Shown here in pieces: positions 22,460 to 32,289 of a stretch of 64,000 bases of DNA (its first letter is position 1; each line of letters opens with the position of its first letter). The notes under the pieces were generated by a model. It made no database searches, was not told where the DNA came from, and worked only from the letters and a program-made list of their open reading frames with translations. Source of the DNA: Diphasiastrum complanatum (Eukaryota > Streptophyta > Lycopodiopsida > Lycopodiales > Lycopodiaceae); contig CM055102.1 in NCBI GenBank assembly GCA_029204225.1, positions 49,107,057 to 49,171,056 on the forward strand, written 5' to 3'. The position numbers were made by a program, and so were the translations under genes.

Positions 22460-23368
22460 TCAAATATGGGATTTGAGAATACTCTCATCAGCCAGAAAGT
22501 TGTTCAGCAAGACAAAGAGTTGAAGATCACCAAGCAGCATGAAGCTAAATCTGAAGCTAAGAAGAAGACGACACAGCAATTGGCTGGTGGAGCCCCTGAA
22601 GTTGAAGAACAATAACCAGTTCCACAGGCAGTGCAACAAGCTCCATCTTCATCAAGGACCACATCATTGTTCAGAAGACCAATTAACATCGAGGACCAGA
22701 TCCAGAGCTTTTTAGTGCAACATCCTCATGAGTCCTTGCGTGGTGGTTGGGTCTTCAAGTTTAAGACCTCTGAAATAGAGGCCGGCAAGGAATTGGATAA
22801 AATACCCGCATTTGGAGAGCAACTAGCTTGGAGAGTTACAATTTTTGAGAAAACTCTAGAATCTATTAGGAGTTATGTTGCCAGCCCTCGCCAATTGTGC
22901 CTAGATCCATATTATGTACCGATGCCGCGCAAGAATAAGTGGAACGATTTGGGATTGGCCATGGACAAAATTAATATCCATATGCCAAACTGGCCAATTA
23001 TCCACCAACCCTTCAGCTGGAAAATTTCAGTGAATTTCCACCGGGCACTACAAGCGTACCAGCGGGAGTATATACACTCTCCCGATTCGACAGTGAGGCA
23101 ATCAGTGCTTTTTGTGAAAGACTTGACTCTGTTGGCATCCGTGGCAACAAGATGGAATGATTGTCTTCCTTCTTTGGCATTTGATCCAAATAAGCCAATG
23201 GCCTCAGAGAGCATCAAGGATCAGTTGCCAGTGGCTCGACTATATTTTTGTGCCGCAATGATGAGAGGCTCCAGGGAATCTCGATTCATATCCTGGACAA
23301 CTTCAAAGTGGATTGTTGGAGCCCACCGTTGTTGTTTGCCGCACAATTCAGATTTCAACACTGGCTGA
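22460..23368 (+). pseudogene. Gypsy extra ORF (post-integrase), plus copy
   Basis: The plus strand begins MGFENTLISQKVVQQDKELK at about 22467, reads through a stop after GGAPEVEEQ, then has an open frame of 245 codons from 22631 with FRRPINIEDQIQSFLVQHPH, GGWVFKFKTSEIEAGKELD, WRVTIFEKTLESIRSYV and SPRQLCLDPYYVPM. I do not recognise a domain in it. The minus-strand copy at 24162-25800 shares these blocks but has a longer coiled-coil part; here the stretch between QQLA and GGAPE is deleted. The frame ends at 23368 shortly before a polypurine stretch (cttgggggatac) and the right LTR arm, so it is the last ORF of its element. No membrane segment and no kinase or protease motif were seen. Confidence 0.6.
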
Positions 23369-23469
23369 CTCAACTTCATGGAGAAAGTGCAATATCCTTT
23401 AATAAAGATTCGACCAGAAGCGAATAAAAGTCCACAGTAACTGCATCTCATAGGTGTCATGGGACCGCC

Positions 23470-24160
23470 ACCAGTTTTCTTGGGGGATACTATTGGAGGG
23501 TTTGCGGATCCCAAGGCAACCCTAACCCTAGTTAATAAATGAGAGGGATTTGGCACCATGCGTGTGTAAGTCCAACCCGATGATCACATAGTTATTTGAT
23601 TAATTAGAAAGTCGATAAAAGGACTTTAGGCCTTTTTGCAAGACTTTTAATGTCGTAGGGCCTAAATGTCAAGTTAGTGAATAAAGTTGGGTTTCCCTCC
23701 AATTTGGATCTCTTTTTTAAATTTGAATAATTAGGGAGGTAGAAATGGACCAATAGGATTCAGAGGCCAGGGTCCTCCTCTATATTATAAAAAAGGGCCA
23801 ACTCAAGCTCCTACACATGTATATTTCTTCATTTCAATAAAGCAGAATGGTTCTCTTGTGAAATGGATTGATGAATGTCCTTGCTCTCTATCACTTTTCC
23901 TCCATCTCTCATGTTTTAATTGTGTTTGCTAATTGTTTGATATGATTGTTATTGGGATTGCATGCTTTTATACTTTTTATGAGAGAGAAAGGGGGAGAGA
24001 GAAAGAGTAAGCTATCTTCATTGTGAATCTAGTGTTAATAGATGTAGTGTTAAAGCTTAGGTTTAATGGATGTTAGAGTTAGATTTGGTTCTTCCATTCA
24101 TGCTAAAATCTGAACTATACTATTGCTCGCATGGGAACGAATCTATGCGTGACAACTAAT
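23470..24160 (+). repeat. Gypsy LTR, right arm
   Basis: It starts after the polypurine-like cttgggggatac near 23482-23495 and is inverted relative to 21909-22440. It holds a plus-strand TATA-like ctatattataaaaaagg near 23800 and tcaataaagca near 23838, so U3 and R read on the plus strand. It ends near 24124-24160. The exact ends are not fixed because no target duplication is visible. Confidence 0.65.
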
Positions 24161-24161
24161 T

Positions 24162-25800
24162 TCATCTCCTTGATGCTAGATTGATTAGATCTTGGGTTGA
24201 GGATAGGCAAGGAAAGAAACCCACTACAATTTTCCTACGCGACATCGGTACGTAATATGGATCTACGCGCAATTGGCGAGGGCTGGACACATAACTCCTA
24301 ATAGATTCTGGAGTTTTCTCAAAAATTGTAACTCTCCAAGCTGGCTGCTCTTCCAATGTGGGTATTTTATCCAATTCCTTGTCGGCCTCTATTTTAGAGG
24401 TCTTAAACTTGAGGACCCAACCACCACGCGAGGACGCATGAGGATGTTGCGCTAAAAATCTCTAGATCTGGTCCTCGACGCTGATTGGTCTTCTGAACAA
24501 TGATGTGGTCCTTGATGAAGATGGAGCCTATTGCACTGCCTGTGGAACTGGCTGTTGTTCTTCAACTTTAGGGGCTCCACCCTGGTCCATGCCCGAATCC
24601 AACCCTGTATCCATAGGTACATCAGCTTGGTGCGGAGGGGAGAATTGCGGCATGATAGGAACTGAAATTTGAGGCCCAGCTTCCAACACTTGAGCGGCAG
24701 CTTTTTCATATGTGTTGATGGTTGTTTCAGCCTTGCCAACTCAGTTGAAGCTGTACCTTTGAATCTGTCAAAGTGGCTTTGGAATCTTTGAAGCGCCACT
24801 TTGTAGGTTTCAAACTTTTTAAACAAATACGCAACCTCCGTCGGAGTTACCAGATGATCAGGTATTTACGTCTGTAGATACACATCACACTCAAGGGTGG
24901 TCGCATTCAATTCACCTTGGAGATGTGTGTTATCTTGTTCGGCCATCTGTAGTTGACCCTGAAGCAGCTGCATTTTTGCTTTGCATCCTGCACGGCCTTG
25001 TCCACCTGATCTTGGGCAGTTGTGAGGGCATTCTGCAGTGAGGTGACATACTCTTCCAGGCGATCAGCCAATTGTTGTGCCGTCTTTTTCTCAACTTCAG
25101 ATTTAGCTTCATGTTGCTTGGCGATCTTCAACTCTTTGTCCAACTGAACAACTTTCTGGCTAATGAGAGTATATTCAAATACCATATCTGAGATTCACTG
25201 TTCCATTTATTTTTTCTTATCCAGCATAGACTGGATCACTTGTGCAAGGCTTGAGACCAAACCGAGAGCATCACCGAAATCTACTGTTGTGAAGGTGGTA
25301 GCAGCAGAAGGACCTTGTGGTATTGTCCCTAGTTGGCGTGGAGCAGGTGCCTGTAACTCTTTTTCTTCAAAGAGGTCTTCTTCTTCATAGCCCTCAGGCA
25401 TTGTGGCATCGAACTACTTTGGTGATTTGACAACTTGTCCGACCCGAAGTGTGGCTGGTGCGGCTTCAGCTTGAGGTTGCTGGTTAATCTGAAAAGAGTC
25501 GTAAAAATCAGGTGTATCATGGAACTATCCGAATCTTCTTCCAGGGGACTGGAGTTCAAAGGGCGCAGGACTCTAGGGCATGAAAAATTTTTTTGAGGCC
25601 CCAAGGAGGTTGGAATCATCGAACATGTCCATGAAATGTTGGGTGTTTCATGAAATAGCTTCTATGTGTGGGGGTGAGGTGGCCTGAGCAGCTGTGATGG
25701 GAATGGTAGCCCCAATGGTCACAAACTGTCCGTGAGAGGAAGAAGAGGTGAGGGAAGCATCAGAGGCGGGGGTTTAGGGTTTAGGGTTCTTTTTTTTTTT
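24162..25800 (-). pseudogene. Gypsy extra ORF (post-integrase), coiled-coil
   Basis: Directly downstream of gypsy integrase on the same strand, fragments in several frames give an acidic N-terminal part (EGYEEEDLFEEKELQAPAP at about 25400), DALGLVSSLAQVIQSMLDK, a heptad-like coiled coil (YTLISQKVVQLDKELKIAKQ, EKKTAQQLADRLEEYVTSL, ALTTAQDQVDKAV) at 24990-25180, a second helical block (FETYKVALQRFQSHFD) near 24800 and a C-terminal block (WRVTIFEKTPESIRSYV, DPYYVPM) ending at a breakpoint near 24236. There the sequence switches to the inverted LTR end. Several frameshifts are present. Athila-type elements also carry an ORF after integrase, but this one lacks any membrane or signal segment that I can see. 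Confidence 0.65.
25770..25788. promoter_or_regulatory. Telomere-like telo-box motif
   Basis: The plus strand carries two tandem TTTAGGG-type units (ggtttagggtttagggtt); on the minus strand they read AACCCTAAACCCTAAACC. They lie in the non-coding spacer between the integrase stop (25912) and the extra ORF. Telo-boxes (AAACCCTAA) are known promoter elements of plant genes, so a separate promoter for the extra ORF is possible but unproven. Confidence 0.5.
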
Positions 25801-25911
25801 CTTTTCTTCTTACTTTCTTTTACTGTCTTTTCGAAACAAAATTAACAATTAACTAGTGAAAACAAAAAATTGAAAAACAAATAAAAAGAAAAATCATTTG
25901 AATCATGCTTG

Positions 25912-27395
25912 CTAAACTGGCGGAGCAAACTGCCAAAACTTGCGTAATCGACTGCCATTCACAGGAGTATCAAACCAGTTTTCGTCCAAGTGCTCAAGAA
26001 TCACTACTCCATAGTTTAGGATTTCCTTTACTTTATACGGGCTTTCACCGGTAAACTTCAATGTTTCCTTGATCAGCTTGGTTTTGTACATCAGTGCAAG
26101 ATCTCCTGCTTTCATATCCTTTTTGTGTAATCGACGATCGTGCCATGCCTTACGGCGGGCTTTCTACTAATGCATGAACTGCCATCAATCTTGTTTCACA
26201 CAATTTGTGCAACACTTGATGACGTAGTTGAAAAGACTTATCATCATTTAACCATTTTGTTGCTGCTATGTGTAAAGATGGTATTAAAAATTCAATCGGC
26301 ATGACAACATCTTGACCATAAACTAGTTGAAAGGGTGTTTGATTTGTACTACTTTTGTAAGCGGTTCTGAATGCCCATAATGCTGCATGCAGTTTATGTT
26401 CCCAATTAGATCGACTCGCTTCAATGGTTTTCGTCATAATAGTGCAGAGAATCTTATTGGAAGATTTAGCTTGGCCATTCCCTCTAGGATAATAAGGAGT
26501 ACTAAATCTATGTATGACAAAAAAGTTCTTCCAGTAAACACTTTATCGTTTGATTAACAAAGTGTGTACCTCGGTCACTGACAATCTCGATCGGACATCC
26601 AAATCTGATAATGATATTTTCGTAGAGAAATTTTGCATCAGCAACTTTGACAGCTTTGGCTTCAACCCACTTGGTCATATAATCAGTTGCTACGATAATG
26701 TATCGGGGCCTGAGATCCTCACACGGTAGGATGAATAGGACCCACATAATCCAATCCCCATTTTTCAAATGGCGCTTGCGATAAAACCGGATGTAAGGGT
26801 CCATAGTTCTGTCTAGTAGGCCGCCATGCTCGTTGGCAAACATCACATGTTTGAACATAATATTCTGTGTCCTTATGAAGCATAGGCCACCAACAATCTG
26901 ATTGCAAATGTTTGTGAACAATAATATCTGTAGAAAAGTGTCCTCCGCACATGCCATCATGTGAAAACATGACTAAATCTGGTATTTCATGTGGTAAAAC
27001 ACATCTATGTAGAATATTGTTAGATCCACAATGATACAATTGTCCTGCAATCAATTGATAAGGTTGAGCCTTATGAATCAATTGCCTCTTCTGTACTTTT
27101 GTCAAAGAGTCATTCAGTTGTCCTACATCAGGTACTCAACAATATCTGCTACCGACTCAGGTACTGCTTCTACATAGAATAATGCAGCATCTGGTAATTC
27201 ATCATCCACCTCAGTATTAACTGGTTTGGATTCTATTCGTGAAACGTGGTCGGCTAGATAATGTTGCTTCCCCTTTCGAACCACAATTCGAAAGTTAAAT
27301 TTAGTCAATAACAGTAACCATCTTGCAATACGTCCAGTATTGCAGTACATAATATTCTTGATGAACCAACAATAAAATAGCAAAAATAGTTATAT
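25912..27395 (-). pseudogene. Ty3/gypsy pol: RNase H end and integrase
   Basis: From 27383 the minus strand gives the RNase H end (NTGRIARWLLLLTKFNFRIV, ADHVSRIES), then the integrase zinc block with HDGMCGGHF, WWPMLHKDTEYYVQ and CDVCQRA (27105-26719), the core FEKWGLDYVGPI, IIVATDYMTKWVEA and CPIEIVSDRGTHFVNQTI, and after one frame change YYPRGNGQAKSSNK, where the third catalytic residue Glu is Lys (codon at 26470-26472). The frame from 26437 continues with NWEHKLHAALWAFRTAYKSS and TPFQLVYGQD. The C-terminal part ends with VNGSRLRKFWQFAPP at 25912. The protease-RT part is cut away at about 27395, where copia sequence starts. The domain order (RH before INT) defines Ty3/gypsy. Confidence 0.85.
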
Positions 27396-27942
27396 TGAAG
27401 GAAGATAGGATCACATGGTCAATGACGAAGAAACAAGCCAAGCTTTGGCCTTTTTATCATATCCAAGGAAAATACACTTGATAGCTTTTGCATCCAATTT
27501 TCTTCGTTTCTCATCACAACCAAATACTCTCAAATGAGAAATATTAGGTTTCATTCCAATAAAAGCTTCATGAGATGTCTTACCTTCCAAGAATTTTGTA
27601 GGACATCAATTCAGGATGTGCGTAGTTGTGCTGCAAGCTTCTGCACAAAAGGTATTTGGAAAATTCTTGCTTTTGAGCATCGCCCTTGCCATCTCAACAT
27701 GGATATGTTCTTTCATTATGCAACTCCGTTTTGTTGTGGTGAATAAGGTATTGTAGTCTGTCTCTTGATCCCGTGATCCTTGCAAAAATCACTAAATTTT
27801 GTTAAAAAGTACTCACCACCTCCATTAGATCTCATAGTCTTGATGCAACATCCTGTTTGCTTTTCAACCAATGTCTTGAATTCCGTGAACTTAGCAAAAG
27901 CATCACTTGCATCCAATTTTCTTCTTGTCCTTAGGAAAAAAG
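27396..27942 (-). pseudogene. Older copia integrase fragment hosting element D
   Basis: The minus strand reads DAFAKFTEFKTLVEKQTG, IKTMRSNGGGEYFLTKFS, IPYSPQQNGVAER and, after a frame change, HLRVFGC, KLDAKAIKCIFLGY. It is a copia integrase core and post-integrase piece in which the third catalytic Glu is intact. Element D (27943-32285) is inserted at its right edge, and the gypsy fragment is joined at its left edge near 27395. Confidence 0.8.
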
Positions 27943-28379
27943 TGAAGAATCTCTTTGTAATCACACAATCAATCGCATAAATTGAAGAACACTTGAATTA
28001 TCAGAAGTCATTCAACACATGAATCGTAGCAGTCACTTAGTACATAATAGGATCATTGCATTATAGTCATAATCAAAGATACAGAATAACACATAAGTAA
28101 CACCTAAGATCATATGATTGCCAAGAACGCTTTAATCGCTAGTCGCTTAGTCTAAAAAGAGAAGAACAGTAAGAAGATTCATGTTCTATGTACTATCCTT
28201 AATTTATCTTTATGTACTATCCTTGATTTATATGTGTCCGTATCCATGCCAAGATTCATATCAATATGGATTGTCCACATCATCAATCCCATTCTTGGTA
28301 GTTCATTATGCCCGGTATCTTTCCTGACGGATTGTGTTCCAGCTCATCACCCGGATCTTCTAGCGGACCAAACTCAACA
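27943..28379 (-). repeat. Element D 3' LTR
   Basis: On the minus strand it begins TGTTGAGTTTGGTCC directly after the polypurine tract (28380-28393, agtgagggaggatt) and ends GATTCTTCA. An extra unit of about 22 bp (tactatcc-taattta) repeats inside it near 28190-28230. Confidence 0.8.
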
Positions 28380-28393
28380 AATCCTCCCTCACT
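28380..28393 (-). other. Element D polypurine tract
   Basis: The minus strand reads agtgagggaggatt immediately before the LTR start TGTTGAG. It is the expected plus-strand primer site of an LTR element. Confidence 0.75.
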
Positions 28394-28724
28394 GTAGATC
28401 CTCATCCCCAAACCTTCAGTATGCAAGATGTGTAGCTCCCTCCCGAGTGGCTTGGTAAGAATGTCAGCTATCATCTTTTGTTTGATCCTCAATTGCATCT
28501 CGCACAAAATGATATTGTATATCAATGTGTTTAGCTCTTCGATAAGATCCACCATTCTTTGCAAAGAAAATGCAGCCTTGATTGTCACTTAGTATGCTCA
28601 CACAAGGAATGTCAACTCCTCATTCATTAAGCAGATTTTTTAGCCAGATGGATTCTTTGGCTGCTTGGCACAGGCTCATGTATTCAGCCTCGCTCGTAGA
28701 AAGAGCAACACTCTTCTGCTTGAT

Positions 28725-28822
28725 ACTGCCCCAACTTACTGCTCCTCCACTCTTGATAAAGACATATCCACTTACTGCCCCAACTTACTGCTCCTCCGCT
28801 CTTGATAAAGACATATCCACTT
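28725..28822. repeat. 49-bp tandem duplication in RNase H
   Basis: 28725-28773 and 28774-28822 both begin actgccccaacttactgctc and differ at one position. The length is not a multiple of three, so the duplication breaks the RNase H frame of element D. The near identity shows it is younger than the LTR divergence. Confidence 0.9.
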
Positions 28823-29951
28823 ACTGATCTTCGATCGTCTACATCGCCCACCCAATCTGCATCAACGTAGCCCAACAGTTCATTTGCATTACAAGTATAA
28901 GTTAGTTCCCAATCACAAGTCCCGTTGAGATATCTTAGGAGGCGTTTGGCAGTGACCCAGTGCAACCATCCGGGATCATTACAAAATTGGCTAACTTTGT
29001 TAACATTGTAGGCTATGTCTGGGCGAGTACACACAGCTGCATACATAAGGGATCCTACGAGGTTTCTAAATGGGATCCTATTCATTCTTCTACGCTCAGC
29101 TTCAGTTTTGGGACTCATATTTGCTGTGCGTACTAATCCCTTTTCGCCTGGGGTGCTGGCTGGTAGAGCGTCAGTCATATTATATCCCTTAATCATCTCA
29201 TGTATATATCTTTTCTGGCTCAGTCTAGTGGCTCCATTTGCAGGATTTTTTATGATTTCCATCCCTAAGCAATGGTACACCTCCCCCCGGTCCTTAACAA
29301 CAAATTCTATGGCAAGCGCATTCTTGATCTGAGATATTTTCTCTTGGCTATTTCCTGCGATAAGAATGTCATCTACATAGATGACAAGAATCACAAGGAC
29401 ATCTCTCTCATTGAGTACGTATGCACTGCTATAAGCATAACACCTTCGAAGCCCCATTTGTTGCATTTTGTTGTCAGAATTTTTGTTCCACCCTCTACAT
29501 CTTTGCTTCAGTCCATAGATAGCCTTGTGAAGCCGGCATACGAGCCCTGACCCATCATCAAAATATGGTGGTTGAGCCATGAATATTACTTCTTTCAGGT
29601 CCTTATTCAGGAAGGCGTTTTTGACGTTTGCTTGCCATACAATCCATCTGCATTGTGTGGCTTTGGCAAGTAATATGCAAATGCTGCTAATTCGAACAAC
29701 TGGCGCATATGTTTCTGTAAAATTGAGCCCTTCAATTTGGCTACATCCCTTGGCCACCAACCGCGCTTTAAATCTTTCAATACTTCCATTGGTCGGACCT
29801 TTAGCTTGTAGACCCACTTGCAGCCAATTGCAGTTCTTCCAACCGGTAGTGGAACCAGTTTCCATACTGTATTTTTGTTCATAGATTCAATCTCTTCCTC
29901 CATGGCACGTTTCCATTCAGGCCATAAATGAGATTCCCTTGCTTCCTTCAA

Positions 29952-31850
29952 TTTTGTGGCTCCAGTACCACATCATCCGTTACAGTCGTTATGTAGGCTG
30001 CATCATCAAATCTGGATGGGGGTCTTCGACTTCCTCCTGATATGAGTGGTTGAGTCAATCCCTCATCTCTTTCTCTTCTTGATCTCGCTCTATTAGGTTC
30101 CATCTCCTCCCTGGCCCGTGCATATTCTTCGATTGTCTGAGCCTCAGCTGGATTGTTGTATGATCCAGATGCCCCTTCATTTTCACGATGCACTGAACCT
30201 AGAAATATCACGCTAGATCCACCTTGTTCTTCATCAGGTTGCGGATAAGAGTGCTGCAATCCTGAAGCACTCCTTGGTCTGACAGTCTTTTCAGCTTTGC
30301 ATAAGATGCATGTGCCAATCTTTGGTGCCAAAGAGTGCTATCATCTTCCTCCTCAGCAATGTGAGCTTTTTCCCGTCTTTGCTATCACTGGTTATGTTCA
30401 TCTGAAACAGACTCCCCACACCCTTTCCAGTTGCTACTACCTGTCCTGCCAACAAAAATTCACAGGAGCCATATTCAAATGCTACTCTGATCCCTGTCTT
30501 TGTTATCTTGCTCACGGATAGTAGATTTCTTGCGATCTCAGCTGCGTATAGGACACTTTTAAGCACCCCTCGTCCTTTTGGCTGAAGCTGGACTGCGACT
30601 TCTCCAATGCCGATAGCATCCACTCTAGTTGTTCCCCATATAAATTGAAAGGGGTGTTGTAAGCTCCTTCATCTTGAAGAAGATGCTGGGGTCATAAGTC
30701 ATATGGGACGTTGCCCCTGAGTCCAGGTACCAGGCCCTCTCCTTCTCCCCATCCACGAGTCCAGGTACCAGGCACTCTCCTTCTCCCCATCCACGATCAT
30801 GGCCTCCTCGTCACTTTTGCTATCAACGTAGTGAACTGGGTACCGCTCTTTTCTCGCCTTGGATGAGAATTTTGCGTGGGCCATGTAGGAGTATTCATCA
30901 ACCATACTGTTGGCAAATTCTCCCACCTCTGAGCTTGGCTCCTCCGAAGCTACAGATACAGATTCCTTCAGCTGCATTTCTCTCAGTTTCTTCTTCAGCG
31001 GGCAGTCTCTTGCAAGATGATCTGGCTCATCGCAGAAGAAACACCTTCTCTCTCGTTTCTTGAAATCTTTCTTGAATTTGCCAGAAGTCTTGATCTCTTT
31101 GGATTCGACCTTGCCTTTCATGGGAAAGGATCTCATAACCAGCGCATGCTCGATACTGCTCTAAGGTCAAACCTTTGTCCTTCGATGCTCCGCTTCAAGC
31201 ACCCTTCGAACAGCTATTGCGAGGGTCAGCTCATCCTCTTTGTCATCTGCAAATTGACCTTCGATTGATGCAATCAGGGGCTCAAAGAAAGATGGTAGCC
31301 CTGCCAAGAACATGCACGCGAGCTGCTTTTCTTCAATATGAAATCCCATAGCAGCTAATTTTCTGGCAGTCTGTCTAAATCGCTCAACATATACATTGAT
31401 GGCCTCCCCTTCACCCAATTGCATGTGCGTCAACTCTCTTTGCAGCAAGATGCGGGACCCCATTCCACTGCCTTGGTACAGGTTCTTGAGTTGTGTCCAT
31501 ACACCTGTGGGCATGGTTTCCTCCTGCACTTGTGAATCGACAATGCTGCTCAACGACAAGCAAATCATTGTATAGGCTTGCATGGATCTATCATCAAAAG
31601 CTTGTTGTTTCTCTGTTAGTGCTGCCGTGGCTTTGCCAGTTGGTCTGGTCTCCATTCTAGCCGCGATCTACCAGAGGCCTCGCTCTTGCAAGGGCAAGCG
31701 CATTCTCCAGGACCAGTCACCATAATTCTCTCCTCTAGGCGCTCTACACTCCTAGGATCGAAGACGATCTGCCCGGTCTTCTGCGACATATCGATCCACT
31801 CCTTCTTGCACAATTTATCTACTTGCGTAGTTACTTGTCTAATCAACAAT
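29952..31850 (-). pseudogene. Element D gag, protease and pre-RT linker
   Basis: Gag begins before 31849 (MLIRQVTTQVDKLCKKEW) and continues in a frame of 162 codons from 31655 (AYTMICLSLSSIVDSQVQEE, AINVYVERFRQTARKLAAMG, FLAGLPSFFEPLIASIEGQF). The zinc knuckle CFFCDEPDHLARDC is at about 31045. The protease motif WYLDS is cut by a 38-bp tandem duplication (30721-30796). The pre-integrase part LWHQRLAHASYAKLKRLSD, near 30310, is followed at once by the Pro/Arg-rich linker that normally lies between integrase and RT (30331-29948), so the integrase core of roughly 300 codons is deleted. Confidence 0.8.
30721..30796. repeat. 38-bp tandem duplication in protease
   Basis: 30721-30758 and 30759-30796 both begin gtccaggtaccaggc and differ at one base. 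They fall exactly on the protease active-site codons (DSG) and shift the frame. Confidence 0.9.
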
Positions 31851-31872
31851 GATCACGTTTAATGATTACTGA

Positions 31873-32285
31873 TCAAGAATCTCTTTGTAATCACACAATT
31901 AATCGCATAAATTGAAGAACACTTGAATTATCAGAAGTCATTCAGCACACGAATCGTAGTAGTCACTTAGTATGTAATAGGATCATTGCATTATAGTCAT
32001 AATCAAAGATACAGAATAACACATAAGTAACACCTAAGATCATATGATTGCCAAGAACGCTTTAATCGCTAGTCGCTTAGTCCAGAAAGAGAAGAATAGT
32101 AAAAAGATTCATATTCTATGTACTATCGTTAATTTATCTGTGTCTATATCCATGCCAAGATTCATTTCAATATGGATTGTCCACGTCATCGATCCCAATC
32201 GTGGTAGTTCGTTATGCCCGGTATCTTTCCTAATAGATTGTGTTCCAGCTCATCACCCGGATCTTCCAGCGGACCAAACTCAACA
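31873..32285 (-). repeat. Element D 5' LTR
   Basis: It aligns over its full length with 27943-28379 apart from the extra unit in that copy. The inner end reads TC instead of the expected TG on the plus strand, and no clear tRNA-iMet PBS follows it, so the priming site has decayed or is of another type. Confidence 0.75.
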
Positions 32286-32289
32286 CAAA

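Larger units (their letters stand above)
28283..29951 (-). pseudogene. Element D reverse transcriptase and RNase H
   Basis: A start block WKRAMEEEIESMNKNTVWKL lies at 29951, then a frame of 393 codons from 29865 has ERFKARLVAKGCSQIEG, NVKNAFLNKDLKEVIFMAQP, LHKAIYGLKQ, VIYVDDILIAGNSQEK with the catalytic YVDD, RNLVGSLMYAAVCTRPDIAY and RNase H YVDADWVGDVDDRRSVSGY. At SGGAVSWGS the 49-bp duplication (28725-28822) shifts the frame. The RNase H end follows at 28588 with MIADILTKPLGRELHILH and runs on into the LTR to 28283. Confidence 0.85.
27943..32285 (-). mobile_element. Ty1/copia element D with both LTRs
   Basis: The LTRs at 27943-28379 and 31873-32285 are direct repeats that differ by many substitutions and a 22-24 bp duplication in the left copy, so the insertion is old. 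Between them gag, protease, RT and RNase H read on the minus strand, but the integrase core is missing. The flanks AAAAG (27938-27942) and CAAAG (32286-32290) match in four of five bases and are probably the target duplication. Two small tandem duplications further break the frames. Confidence 0.8.

Noticed and set aside
25770-25788. Interstitial telomere or chromosome-fusion site
   Set aside because: Only two units are present, inside a retrotransposon spacer; a telo-box or chance occurrence is simpler.
24162-25800. Retroviral-type envelope in the gypsy extra ORF
   Set aside because: No signal peptide, furin-like site or membrane segment is visible; the content is coiled coil and an unknown soluble-looking domain.
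29015-29550. Plus-strand ORFs of about 100 codons
   Set aside because: They are antisense shadows of the RT frame of element D with YVDD and RNase H motifs.
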